A stretch of 64,000 nucleotides of DNA from Candidatus Poseidoniales archaeon (GCA_009887095.1 QXYC01000004.1:25561-89560); one strand, 5' to 3'; shown: positions 1-8,154, numbered from the stretch's first letter. Notes: generated from the sequence alone by a model not told the origin. Translations and numbers: made by a program.

Positions 1-664
1 GAGCAGGTGCTGGTTCTGGGACTGGTGTTGGCTCTGGGGCAGGTGTTGGCACTGGTTCTTCTACTGCCATGGGTTCCTGCGGCATTTTTGGAGTCACATT
101 TTCAAAGCCAATCGATTCGAGGAAGGCCCACCACTCAGCAAGCGTAACGGCACCGTTTCCGTCAGTGTCGATGTGCTTGACCACCAATTCAACCACCCAT
201 TCAGGTGGCTCAGCATTGGACATTGTTCGTATGAGGTTCAAGATTTCTTCGTTGCTAATGATGCCGTCTTGGTCTGAATCGGCCATAGCAGTAAGTTGAG
301 CAGCATTGTAATTGGATTCACTCAACCATTCACCAAACTTGTTGGCAATTGCAGCGAGCCGTGGATCCTCATCTCTTTTCTTTTGGTAGTTCTCACGAGC
401 CGTGTTCACAGCGCTGCGCGTTGCGCTCGTCATTCGTTCAGCAGCTTGCGCCGCAACACGCGACTTAATGCCCATGGCCCATTCTTGGATTGGTTTCTGG
501 TCTTGAAGGGTCGAAATGACTGTGTCGCGAGGCAGGTGGCCAGGCGGGGCGTCGCCGAGGAAACGGACCGCAACTGCAGAGAGTTCCTCATCTGAGAGCA
601 AGTTTAGATCGATTCCCTGTTGTGCCATTCTTTGTTCGATTTGCTGCATCATGAATTCTGACAT
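1..664 (-). CDS. EF-hand calcium-binding protein, C-terminus cut by window edge
   Basis: The reading frame starts at an ATG at 664 (reverse strand), preceded by AAGGGGACC as a weak ribosome site, and runs off the left edge after 221 codons. Two EF-hand loops are complete: residues 129-140 (D129, D131, D133, G134, E140) and 166-177 (D166, D168, N170, G171, E177), so paired calcium binding is likely. Residues 60-100 are helical and charged. From about residue 195 the protein becomes a Pro/Glu/Thr/Ala repeat (PVPTPAPEPTPVPE), a linker or surface stalk. No signal peptide or membrane segment is visible in the part present. Function beyond calcium binding is unknown. It lies head-to-tail, 59 bp from the CCA-adding enzyme gene. 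Confidence 0.85.
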   Translation of the reverse strand, partial: MSEFMMQQIEQRMAQQGIDLNLLSDEELSAVAVRFLGDAPPGHLPRDTVISTLQDQKPIQEWAMGIKSRVAAQAAERMTSATRSAVNTARENYQKKRDEDPRLAAIANKFGEWLSESNYNAAQLTAMADSDQDGIISNEEILNLIRTMSNAEPPEWVVELVVKHIDTDGNGAVTLAEWWAFLESIGFENVTPKMPQEPMAVEEPVPTPAPEPTPVPEPAPA

Positions 665-723
665 GGTGGTCCCCTTAACACGAAACAAATCGTTCTCTCA
701 CATCAAGATAATGCCGTCGCGGC

Positions 724-2088
724 CTAGAATTCGATTTTCGGCCAATGGGCATGGTTGGCGTGTTCCCAGTTCAAACCGCACAGCGCCGTTTCAATATCAT
801 CGCTGTCTGCTAAGTCCCTTTCAATCTGGATGCGATGAAGCCACATCTTCAGTCGGCCAAGAGCAATGCCCTTGCCAAGACCGGTGCGTTCCATGATCCA
901 GTGGCCATCGACGATTGACTCGTCACCCGCCCTCAATGGTTCAAGTTCTCCCAATCGGTGGAGCAGAACGTCAATCTCGTTTGTCTCAATCGAATCCATT
1001 GCAGGAATCATGAGCCCCGATTCTCGAATCACTTTCTCCATTTCAAGGTGGTTTCTGGCGCGCTCCCGAAGAACGCTTCGATACACACGTAGGTCGGCAA
1101 GGGTGTTCTTTGGGACGCGCCCGAATCTTCGGTGTATTGTTTCCACCTCTTTTCGATCCTTGTTTGATAACTTGAGGTGCTTGAGTGTACGCTGAACCTC
1201 TATAGAATCGTTTTCTGCAAGAAGGAGTGCGAAACGCTCGAGCGGGTTAAGGTTCGAGCAGAGTGAATGCCGCTGTGCGAACATTCTGTGCGCTTGACCA
1301 TTCCACTTCCCTGGCAGGAACCGGTCTAATACACCGTCTCTGCCCATGCGTTCAATGACGTCAGGTGCGTTTTGTCCTGCGAGAATCTTCTGCCATTCCA
1401 TCCAAATACGTTCATTGGTTACACCAGATAGCATGCCTCGATGTTGAAGGAGTGCTTCAGAGAGTTCGGGGTCGAACCGCCAAACTCCAGCCTCGCCTCG
1501 GTCGAGGAACCTGTAGGCTCGAAGGATCCGCAAACCATCCTCAGAGAGGCGTTGATATGCTTGCCCAACGGCTCTCACTCGTTGATTCTCAAGGTCGCCT
1601 TGTCCATTGAAAGGGTCATGAAGAAGATGCCTCCTTGCATCAATGGCCATTGCATTGAATGTGAAATCTCGTCGTTCCAAATCACCAAGCAGTGATGTCC
1701 CAAAATTGACAACTTCGGGCCTTCGACCGTCGCTGTATTCCGATTCGGTTCGCAGCGTTGTTGTTTCGTAAAAACGGCCCTCTTCGCCTCGAAGTGTGAG
1801 CGTCCCGTAGCTAATTCCTGTGGGGAGGGCATCAGGGAATAACTCCAGCATTTTTTCTGGTGGGAGGCTCACTGCGAGGTCAATATCTTGATTGTGGACG
1901 CCAAGAAGTGCATCTCGGACAGCCCCGCCAACAATCCAAACGCCTCCACCGGCTTGAGCGATTTTTGTGAAAATGGAGTTGATGTCATTTGGCAATCTGT
2001 TGACCCATTCCACCAAGTGCTCAGGGAGGGGGGCATTGTGGGCGTCGCCCAAGGAAGGAAGGGGAAACGCCTCTTGGTTTGATGACAT
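724..2088 (-). CDS. cca: Class II (bacterial-type) CCA-adding enzyme / poly(A) polymerase family nucleotidyltransferase
   Basis: Predicted 454-residue nucleotidyltransferase that would add or repair the 3' CCA of tRNA. The head domain has the GGAVRDALLG motif at 54-63 and the catalytic carboxylates DID at 68-70, followed by RRDFTFNAMAID and the nucleotide-recognition helix DGLRILRAYRF. These are signatures of the class II (bacterial/eukaryotic) family. Archaea normally use the unrelated class I enzyme, so lateral acquisition is likely. The C-terminal half is helical, as in tRNA-binding neck/body/tail domains; no HD phosphohydrolase motif was seen. The frame stays open upstream to 2226, but that would overlap the divergent gene at 2162, so the ATG at 2088 (MSSNQEAFPL) is preferred. 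CCA addition versus pure poly(A) activity cannot be told by eye. Confidence 0.85.
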   Translation of the reverse strand: MSSNQEAFPLPSLGDAHNAPLPEHLVEWVNRLPNDINSIFTKIAQAGGGVWIVGGAVRDALLGVHNQDIDLAVSLPPEKMLELFPDALPTGISYGTLTLRGEEGRFYETTTLRTESEYSDGRRPEVVNFGTSLLGDLERRDFTFNAMAIDARRHLLHDPFNGQGDLENQRVRAVGQAYQRLSEDGLRILRAYRFLDRGEAGVWRFDPELSEALLQHRGMLSGVTNERIWMEWQKILAGQNAPDVIERMGRDGVLDRFLPGKWNGQAHRMFAQRHSLCSNLNPLERFALLLAENDSIEVQRTLKHLKLSNKDRKEVETIHRRFGRVPKNTLADLRVYRSVLRERARNHLEMEKVIRESGLMIPAMDSIETNEIDVLLHRLGELEPLRAGDESIVDGHWIMERTGLGKGIALGRLKMWLHRIQIERDLADSDDIETALCGLNWEHANHAHWPKIEF

Positions 2089-2161
2089 GGGGTTCCTTCC
2101 GAATGGAACGATGGACGCTTGATGAATAGCATTATCGCACACAAGCCGTTCGCATGTGGTA

Positions 2162-2605
2162 ATGTGGGAAGAGGAAGATGTGCAACTTGTACCGGTTGAG
2201 TGGCTAAAACCGCATGAAGAAATCAAACCTCGGAATCGAGATAAGTTGCTCGATATGACAAAACGCTGGGGAGGCTACACAAAACCCCTCATTGTCGACA
2301 AAGTTACGGGTGCGATCCTTGATGGCCACCATCGATATTCCATCGCAGGTGAACTGAAGTTGGCACAAATTCCAGTGATCGCTGTTGATTATTTGAATGA
2401 TGACAGCATTGAAGTTGATGTGTGGCCATCTGCCAAGATTGATTCACTTACCAAGGAGGAGGTCATTGCAATGAGTCTCTCTGGTGATGTATTCCCGCCA
2501 AAAACGAGCCGCCATCGTATTGCCGATCATTTGCCTCCGATCCATGTATCGCTGGATGTCTTGGCACAAGAGGCTGCAATTTCACCAGCAGGAGAAGAAG
2601 ATTGA
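2162..2605 (+). CDS. ParB/SerK-like domain protein
   Basis: A 147-residue protein with a ParB-N type core: an N-terminal LVPVEWLKPHEEI strand-helix, then the hallmark ILDGHHRYSIAGEL (about 52-65), followed by IPVIAV. The later segment SLTKEEVIAMSLSGDVFPPKTSRH resembles the PPKTTRH motif of the SerK/SbnI branch, ADP/ATP-dependent free-serine kinases built on the ParB fold. A small-molecule kinase or regulator is therefore as likely as a DNA partition role. It is shorter than typical archaeal SerK (about 240 residues) and stands alone, without ParA. A GTG two codons upstream (2156) is an alternative start. It converges on the HxlR gene, with stop codons 1 bp apart. Confidence 0.7.
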   Translation: MWEEEDVQLVPVEWLKPHEEIKPRNRDKLLDMTKRWGGYTKPLIVDKVTGAILDGHHRYSIAGELKLAQIPVIAVDYLNDDSIEVDVWPSAKIDSLTKEEVIAMSLSGDVFPPKTSRHRIADHLPPIHVSLDVLAQEAAISPAGEED

Positions 2606-2606
2606 C

Positions 2607-2939
2607 TCAAACCCCTTCGTTCTCTTGAATCCAGGTGAACAAATGGCGCAGCACAGGTCCAAGAGACATTCCTTTCTTTGAAAGTGAGTATTCTACGCGG
2701 GCTGGCACTTCTGCGAACACTTTTCGCTCGACCAGACCCATAACGGCGAATTCCTCGAGCCTTCTGCTTAACGTCGTAGCCGTGATTGAGAGTTCACGCC
2801 TCAATTCATTGAATCGAACAGGTCTCCCGCTTTGGAATAAAAAGTAGTGAAGTTCAAGGACGTGAGATTTCCCGAGAAGTTCGATCATTCCCTGGTTGGA
2901 ACTCTTGAGGCATGCTGGTTGTTCTTCGACTGGTTGCAT
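2607..2939 (-). CDS. HxlR-family winged-helix transcriptional regulator
   Basis: A 110-residue protein consisting of one winged-helix domain. The pattern GKSHVLELHYFLFQSG, then FNELRRELSITATTLSRRLEEF (recognition helix) and GLVERKVFAEVPARVEYSLSKKG (wing) matches the HxlR/MarR-like DNA-binding family, including its usual single Cys near the N-terminus. The ATG at 2939 is chosen; a TTG at 2954 would add five residues. It is transcribed divergently from the mini-protein gene at 3064, with 124 bp between the two starts, so it may control that gene or itself. The inducing signal is unknown. Confidence 0.85.
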   Translation of the reverse strand: MQPVEEQPACLKSSNQGMIELLGKSHVLELHYFLFQSGRPVRFNELRRELSITATTLSRRLEEFAVMGLVERKVFAEVPARVEYSLSKKGMSLGPVLRHLFTWIQENEGV

Positions 2940-3019
2940 AAAGATACCAAGCAACGGATAGTTATCAACTCTCCAGTATCGGCAGTGGTACTGAAGTTTT
3001 CGGACTGCTACTTTTTGTG

Positions 3020-3027
3020 TTTAATAT
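3020..3027 (+). promoter_or_regulatory. Candidate TATA box for the mini-protein gene
   Basis: TTTAATAT sits about 37 bases before the ATG at 3064, at a distance that would give a short leader. It lies within the intergenic region shared with the divergent HxlR gene. Seen by eye only; no transcript data. Confidence 0.35.
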
Positions 3028-3063
3028 GGTGGCGCAATGGAGCAGACACGGAGGAGACAAATC

Positions 3064-3183
3064 ATGAGTAAATGTGGCTGCGGACGATCGCCAACTGGAA
3101 TGTGTAAAGGATGGCACGGTCTAATCAAAGAAGAATACGAAGCTAAATTGGCAGCGTTCAAGAAAGAAAACCCGGACGCTTAA
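3064..3183 (+). CDS. 39-residue Cys-rich mini-protein, CDGSH-like
   Basis: The ORF reads MSKCGCGRSPTGMCKGWHGL and then a charged helical tail ending in NPDA. A good ribosome site (GGAGG) precedes the ATG. The C-x-C-x2-S-x4-C-x-G-x-H spacing resembles the CDGSH iron-sulfur/zinc motif but is one residue short, and it lacks the Pro and the Asp. It keeps the three Cys and one His that would bind metal. Very short proteins of this form are, as I recall, widespread in marine microbes without a known role. The divergent HxlR regulator suggests redox or metal control, which is inference. Confidence 0.7.
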   Translation: MSKCGCGRSPTGMCKGWHGLIKEEYEAKLAAFKKENPDA

Positions 3184-3340
3184 GCATAGCAAAGGCTGCT
3201 TGAATTGAGATCAAGATGTTCTTAACGCACATCGCACATCGATTCGATGAAACAACCGTAGCAATCGCAACGGTAAATCGTACCAATTCTCAGGAATTGG
3301 GGCCGCACCTTTTTCCGCTTCGGCGGAACATGGCGCTCAC
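3184..3340. other. Intergenic stretch between convergent genes with palindrome and UUCG hairpin
   Basis: Non-coding 157 bp between the mini-protein and the M61 peptidase gene. It holds a perfect inverted repeat CATCGA-T-TCGATG at 3237-3249 and a hairpin TTCCGC-TTCG-GCGGAA at 3313-3328. No ORF or tRNA is visible. Confidence 0.7.
3313..3328 (+). terminator. UUCG-tetraloop hairpin, possible terminator or RNA end
   Basis: A perfect 6-bp stem is closed by the very stable TTCG tetraloop on the plus strand, between convergent genes. The T-run lies before rather than after the stem, so it is not a classic intrinsic terminator; it may instead stabilise a 3' end. Confidence 0.4.
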
Positions 3341-5176
3341 TTACTTCTCTTGCCGTGTGGCGATGTAATCACGCCACCTCTGGTTTCCTTTACCTGATAG
3401 TTTCACGTTGTGGCGTGGTGCGGCAGGAAGTGTAATCGAGCAGGTACAAAGCATTCCTTCGTGGGCGTAGGTCAACTCGACCTCCCGACCAATCTTACCT
3501 TTGAGGGCCGATTCGATGGACTTCAAGCTCGGTGTTCGCCTGCCATCAAGAGCGATGATTTCGTCACCAGGCATGAGGGTCATTCTCAATGGGCTGGCCG
3601 CCATGTGCGTGCTCACAGTCAATTTTCCAGCCTTCATGGAGAGGTTAAGACCTAGCCATGCAGACTGTACTTCGCCTTCTTTGATTGGATGTTCAGGTTC
3701 CAACTTCAAGCCAAAGTATGCCATCGTTCGTTCCATGTCAGGCGCTTGCTTCCGGCTGACCATTCGATCGAGCATGGCGCCAAGACGACCTCCGCCCTTC
3801 ATCGAAGTGAGTGCTTTGCGGATGTCGGCATGTGTGATGCCTAAGCGCATTGTCGCCCCACATTCGAGTGCATGACGTTCACATAATAACGCCATGAGGT
3901 CGCACACGCCATTGGCTCCTTTGGAACGCTTTCGAAGTTCCATATCAAGTTCCATGATCGTCAATTCCCCTTCAAGATAATAGGAAATTTGCGTCTCTCG
4001 AGAAAAGGCATGACCTCGATAGAGGTGAATCCAAGCGTCATGGCTCGATTCTGTGAGCGATTCAAAGGCCATTCCATTTCGCCCAGTGTGTCGCTTCATC
4101 TTGCGGAGGAAATCTTTTTTCCAGTCCTCTTCAGTCCATGCGCCTGATCGAACGCAAAGCATGTCTCCAAGCCAAGAAGTACCACCTTCGAACCACCACA
4201 AGAGGTCAGAATGACCTTCACGCTGCAAATCGTAATCTAAGAAATTCCGAGGTCGGAGGCGTTTGACATTCCACTGGTGGAGGTATTCGTGACTAAAGAG
4301 GCTGACAAGGTCACGGTACGCATCATCGTGGCCGGGCATGAGGCATTCTCTTGGCAGCATCGATGTCTGCGAATTGAGATGTTCAAGGCCGCCGCGCGAC
4401 CGTTCAGTCAGTTGAATGACGGTCACGTAGTTGTCCCATGAAGGAACGCCAAACAATGCGTGGTGCTCCTTGACGATTCGATCCATGTCCAGCTTGAATC
4501 GAGTAAGCATGCCCTCGTCAATCGGGTGGTTGCCACTGTCCCACAGCTTGAGATGATGCGTCCGTCCATCAACCACCCATGTCTGAATTGGGTATGGGTT
4601 AATCTCTACAATCCCGTCGAGCAATTCATCCCTGTTTGGAACTGTGAACAGATGGGTTGTGCCTTCATTTGATGTGAGGACCCCCTTTCCTGTCGACGAT
4701 TTCAGAAGTTCATACTGCGTTGCTGGCGTCCATGAAGCAGGGGCGTGTAACTCAACTGTGTGGGTCAAATTCATCCGCTCGGGATCAATGCCTTGTGTTG
4801 GTAAAAACCAGGTGAAAGGAGGCATCATGTGGAGGTGACCCTCATCGAGGTGGTTGGAGCGAACCGAGAGGTCGTCCGCAAGAAGTTTGTATCGAATTCT
4901 GAGTTTCGATGTACCTTCAGGCACCTTCACTCGCATGGCATCGACATGATGGCGATTGAATGCGAGGGGGGTCCCATTTTCAGAGCTTGCTTCGAATTCA
5001 GTCATGTGCTGAATTGGCTCGCGCAAGAAGTAGGAACCTGGGACCCAGCGTGGGAAATGCAAGGTCAGCGTCTTAGAAGTAAAGGGGCCATTTACTTCTA
5101 AGCCAACATGGAGGCGTCGAGTCGAGCCTTCAGTCGCATCAATTTGGAACCGGATACCGGACAGTGGGGTGCTCAT
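3341..5176 (-). CDS. M61-family (glycyl aminopeptidase-like) metallopeptidase with PDZ domain
   Basis: A 611-residue zinc peptidase. The active site is H296-E297-Y-L-H300 with the third ligand probably E330 in WWFEGGTSW; the N-terminal half has the beta-rich M61 pattern (LHFPRWVPGSYFLREP, then YKLLADDLSVRSNHLDEGH). A PDZ domain occupies about 515-590 (LMPGDEIIALDGRRTPS). No signal peptide is seen, so it is probably cytoplasmic and trims N-terminal residues or degrades peptides. Its ATG overlaps the end of the HEAT-like gene by 4 bp, which points to co-translation. The order in this minus-strand cluster is regulator, PIMT-like protein, HEAT protein, then this peptidase, suggesting protein repair or turnover as a common theme (inference). 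Confidence 0.9.
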   Translation of the reverse strand: MSTPLSGIRFQIDATEGSTRRLHVGLEVNGPFTSKTLTLHFPRWVPGSYFLREPIQHMTEFEASSENGTPLAFNRHHVDAMRVKVPEGTSKLRIRYKLLADDLSVRSNHLDEGHLHMMPPFTWFLPTQGIDPERMNLTHTVELHAPASWTPATQYELLKSSTGKGVLTSNEGTTHLFTVPNRDELLDGIVEINPYPIQTWVVDGRTHHLKLWDSGNHPIDEGMLTRFKLDMDRIVKEHHALFGVPSWDNYVTVIQLTERSRGGLEHLNSQTSMLPRECLMPGHDDAYRDLVSLFSHEYLHQWNVKRLRPRNFLDYDLQREGHSDLLWWFEGGTSWLGDMLCVRSGAWTEEDWKKDFLRKMKRHTGRNGMAFESLTESSHDAWIHLYRGHAFSRETQISYYLEGELTIMELDMELRKRSKGANGVCDLMALLCERHALECGATMRLGITHADIRKALTSMKGGGRLGAMLDRMVSRKQAPDMERTMAYFGLKLEPEHPIKEGEVQSAWLGLNLSMKAGKLTVSTHMAASPLRMTLMPGDEIIALDGRRTPSLKSIESALKGKIGREVELTYAHEGMLCTCSITLPAAPRHNVKLSGKGNQRWRDYIATRQEK

Positions 5177-6246
5177 ATCTCGAGTTTATCATAGGCAGTA
5201 GAAAGGTTCTGTGCCGCTTCAATTAGCAATTCAGGGTGCTCTTCGGATAAGAAGAGCCTTGCTTCTTCCACCAAAGGTAACTCGTCACACCGCCCCAAGA
5301 GGCGTTCAATCCATCTGCTTCGCTCAATTTGGTCGATGGTTGGATCACGTATAAGTTCCCAACGCACTTGGTCAAGTTCCGTGCCTCGCATGCCTTGGAG
5401 CCATCGCCCAATCACAATGTATTCCTTCGCCTCAATGAGGGTTTTAATCGGTGCATCATCCATTGATGTGCATTGTTCTCTCAAGGCTCCTACGAATTTT
5501 TTCAGCGTCGCTCCCTTTACCGATTGTGCAAAGCTCACAAGCACCTCCCCGTTGTTGTCAATGGCGGATTGGATGAGTGCAGAACCGTTGATTCCACGTT
5601 CCATTAACAGCACTAAGGCCGCTTCATCCAATGGTTCACCTCGTTCGTCCATGGCTTGCAGGGCGGCATCACATACAGAGGCGTTTTTATCTTCGATTCC
5701 TTTGCGGCGAAGCGCTGCATCTGCTCCAGAACTCAATGCTGCAAGCCGACGAAGGTAGGCGTCATCTGAGGAGAAGAACCGCTCGACATACGCATCAGCC
5801 GATGGGCCGTTTAGGAGGGCAGCAGCACTTTTTCTGCGGCAAGTTAGGTCTTCGTCATCCACCAGTATGAGGGCGATTTCGGAAACATCTTCTTTGAATT
5901 CTGAAAGAAGGTTTGCTGCGCAGCGCCTCGCCTCTATAGAACGATGATTTGCTAATGTCTTCAGGGCAGATGGGCCCAAGGCGGGTGCCCATCGTCGATG
6001 CGCATCGAGTGCCTTTGAGCGGAACCATGGGTCTCGATCATCAAGAAGGGGGACGAAACCGTCCAATGCTCGTGGAAGGTCAGTGTCAAACAAAACTCGC
6101 ACAGCGCGTCTTCGTTGCCGGACATCCTTGTGGCGGAGTTTGGAAATCTCTCCATCTAACCCACCAGCCATGTATTTGCCAAGGAGCCCCTCTTGATAGG
6201 CCTGTGGTTTCGAGGTTTTCTCGTCAAAGTTCGAAATCCGAACCAT
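5173..6246 (-). CDS. HEAT-repeat-like helical protein
   Basis: A 357-residue all-helical protein of repeated two-helix units, for example DVRQRRRAVRVLFDTDLPRA, DPWFRSKALDAHRRWAPA, SIEARRCAANLLSEF and DLTCRRKSAAALL, the HEAT/PBS-lyase-like pattern. Such solenoids bind partner proteins and have no catalytic motif. It overlaps the PIMT-like gene upstream by 23 bp and the M61 peptidase downstream by 4 bp, so it is clearly in an operon. The start is uncertain: the ATG at 6246 has a GAAGAAAG upstream, and an ATG at 6171 is possible. A role as adaptor for either neighbour is inference. Confidence 0.75.
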   Translation of the reverse strand: MVRISNFDEKTSKPQAYQEGLLGKYMAGGLDGEISKLRHKDVRQRRRAVRVLFDTDLPRALDGFVPLLDDRDPWFRSKALDAHRRWAPALGPSALKTLANHRSIEARRCAANLLSEFKEDVSEIALILVDDEDLTCRRKSAAALLNGPSADAYVERFFSSDDAYLRRLAALSSGADAALRRKGIEDKNASVCDAALQAMDERGEPLDEAALVLLMERGINGSALIQSAIDNNGEVLVSFAQSVKGATLKKFVGALREQCTSMDDAPIKTLIEAKEYIVIGRWLQGMRGTELDQVRWELIRDPTIDQIERSRWIERLLGRCDELPLVEEARLFLSEEHPELLIEAAQNLSTAYDKLEI

Positions 6247-7201
6247 CGCTTTCTTCGAAATCATCCCAATCTTCCGCACCAGGTTGGGCGAGGTTCGGGT
6301 GAATCATGGTTTGCAGCATTGGCCAGAGTCTGAAAAATGAGGGGGCTGCCTCCCACATGAGTTGAATCATGGGATGCTCTTCCATTGGTATCGCACCTTC
6401 ACCCGGAGGTGGCAGATCGGTTGGTAGGCTTCTCAAATTGACGATTAAATCCTGCATTGCGTGGCGTTCATCGTCTTCGATTAGCCCCAAATCTTCGCAT
6501 GTTTGAATTGTCAATTCAATCATATCAGCCAATTCATCAGCGTTCATTGGTCCAGGTACTCCTTGCCGGACATCAACAGGACCAAAGGACACAGGACCAA
6601 GATCAGTGGGCATGAGTTCGCCTTCTTGACGTTCCATTTTCATCAGTTGTTGACTTGCCTTCGGGCCCAATGGTGCAAGAACAAACCCGCCCTCGACCAT
6701 TCGCTCGACCATCCAATCTGGAAGTGAATTCACTTGGCCTGTGACGAGCACGCGCTGGAGTTCGCCAGGGAAGGCCACGGGTGCAACATCGATTGATTCC
6801 AATTCCCTGACTTCGACGGTGGGCCAGTGGGTAAGTCGCTGGCGTACATGGACAACTGCGTCGACGCTTGGGTCGAGGACCCTTACACATCCGTGCTCTC
6901 CGACAATTTTTGCAACCAGTGCAGCGATGTAGCCGCCCTTAGCGCCGAGTATTATGACATCATCTCCCGGCTTTAGTTCCATGTGGTGGAGCAAGGTGGC
7001 CACCATGTGAGGTGCAGAGATTGTCTTCATTGCGCCTGCGTCCGTTTCCATGAAAGGGACGGGTCGATCGGCGTAGAATGGTTCAGCATCATAGTCAGTG
7101 AAGTCTTCGATTTCGACCTCAAGCATGGCGTCACGAATTGAGGGCGTTATCGGTATGCCTCCCTTTTCCAGTCGGCGGAGCAATCCGGCGATATCGGCCA
7201 T
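6224..7201 (-). CDS. pcm-like: Protein-L-isoaspartate O-methyltransferase-like protein with C-terminal extension
   Basis: A 325-residue relative of PIMT (typical length about 215). The substrate-side segment FYADRPVPFMETDAGAMKTISAPHMVATLL fits the family signature around the conserved TIS-x-PHM motif. The SAM-binding loop reads VIILGAKGGYIAALVAKI, where the usual GTGSGY has become GAKGGY. About 110 extra residues follow the methyltransferase core, rich in Pro, Met and acidic residues and ending in DWDDFEESDGSDFEL. Repair methylation of damaged aspartyl residues is the family role; the altered loop makes activity uncertain. The frame also offers a TTG at 7243, but the ATG at 7201 is preferred. 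It lies in an operon with the Bat-type regulator upstream. Confidence 0.8.
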   Translation of the reverse strand: MADIAGLLRRLEKGGIPITPSIRDAMLEVEIEDFTDYDAEPFYADRPVPFMETDAGAMKTISAPHMVATLLHHMELKPGDDVIILGAKGGYIAALVAKIVGEHGCVRVLDPSVDAVVHVRQRLTHWPTVEVRELESIDVAPVAFPGELQRVLVTGQVNSLPDWMVERMVEGGFVLAPLGPKASQQLMKMERQEGELMPTDLGPVSFGPVDVRQGVPGPMNADELADMIELTIQTCEDLGLIEDDERHAMQDLIVNLRSLPTDLPPPGEGAIPMEEHPMIQLMWEAAPSFFRLWPMLQTMIHPNLAQPGAEDWDDFEESDGSDFEL

Positions 7202-7239
7202 GGGACTACGACAATCGCCGGCCCATGTAAAGCATCGGC

Positions 7240-8154
7240 TCAAAGTTGGTTGATTCCGCTGTTCTTAGAACCAATTTGGTCGTCGATAAAGCTGATGTTT
7301 TCTTTGTGGGCTCGCATTGATTCTTCCATGTATTTTTCCATGTCAATGTTTTCTTCAGTCATTAGGTCCACCTCGTCTTGAAGCGAGGCACGAATCTGCT
7401 TCATCACGAAATGGAAGGCATCCAAGTTTTTGGTTTTCTCTTCATCGAGATCATCGATGGCTACTTCAAGTAGTTCTCGAAGTGTCTCAGGTGGAATGTA
7501 AACATCGGAAAACGATGAAAACATATCATCCATAATTGCAGATTCGATCCGAGCCATATGCTCGGAAATTGTTGCTCTTGCGAGGCCTAACTCTTGGGCA
7601 AGTTCAGCGATTCGAATCCGCTTGGGGGTGTCAAAGTAGCCGCGGTCATAGGCAAACTTTGCCAACTTCACCTGCTTTACCGACAGGGCTCCATTCTCTT
7701 CATTGATGGTGTACTTCACGCTGCGTGCACTTGTGCGATCTGGTTTGGCAATCATGCGTAAGAATCCACTCAAAAGGCGAAGGCTTAGAGGCGGACCTTG
7801 AATTGTATATGTGATCCCCTCTCCATCGAGGTAACAAGCGCCTGGAACAGCGGATGTGCCGTTTGTTCGAGCACTCAAATTGGACGCAGGGTGGTTGACT
7901 CGAACCAACATAATCGTGCCATCGCCATCGTGTTCAGGTTCCATGAGGATTTCAAGCAACTCCAAAAAACCAACCCGTTTGATGTCATCGGGGCCCATTC
8001 CTGTTTGAAAATGGCCCTTGATGATGCATCGGATGTCCTTAGGTACACGGCGTGCGTAGGAAATAAAGTGGATGCTCTGAAAAACCTCAGTCAATGGACC
8101 CGAAACAAAGTGGCCGACATTGGCCCGCTTCCAAAAAAAGGTCACTTCGCGCAT
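7240..8154 (-). CDS. Bat-type HTH transcriptional regulator
   Basis: A 304-residue archaeal regulator. Residues about 157-210 form the Bat/HTH_10 domain: LSVKQVKLAKFAYDRGYF, then the Pro of TPKR, IAELAQELGLARATISEHM as the helix-turn-helix. The N-terminal 150 residues (MREVTFFWKR...) resemble the regulatory half of this family, with several hydrophobic strands that could sense a ligand. The C-terminus is a long charged helix. The ATG at 8154 has AAGGG six bases upstream; a GTG at 8169 is an alternative. It is the first gene of the minus-strand cluster with the PIMT-like, HEAT and M61 genes, so these are likely targets. Confidence 0.85.
   Translation of the reverse strand: MREVTFFWKRANVGHFVSGPLTEVFQSIHFISYARRVPKDIRCIIKGHFQTGMGPDDIKRVGFLELLEILMEPEHDGDGTIMLVRVNHPASNLSARTNGTSAVPGACYLDGEGITYTIQGPPLSLRLLSGFLRMIAKPDRTSARSVKYTINEENGALSVKQVKLAKFAYDRGYFDTPKRIRIAELAQELGLARATISEHMARIESAIMDDMFSSFSDVYIPPETLRELLEVAIDDLDEEKTKNLDAFHFVMKQIRASLQDEVDLMTEENIDMEKYMEESMRAHKENISFIDDQIGSKNSGINQL

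Noticed and set aside
1-60. GGTGTTGGC-type repeat at the left edge
   Set aside because: It is the codon reflection of the Pro/Ala/Glu tail of the EF-hand protein.
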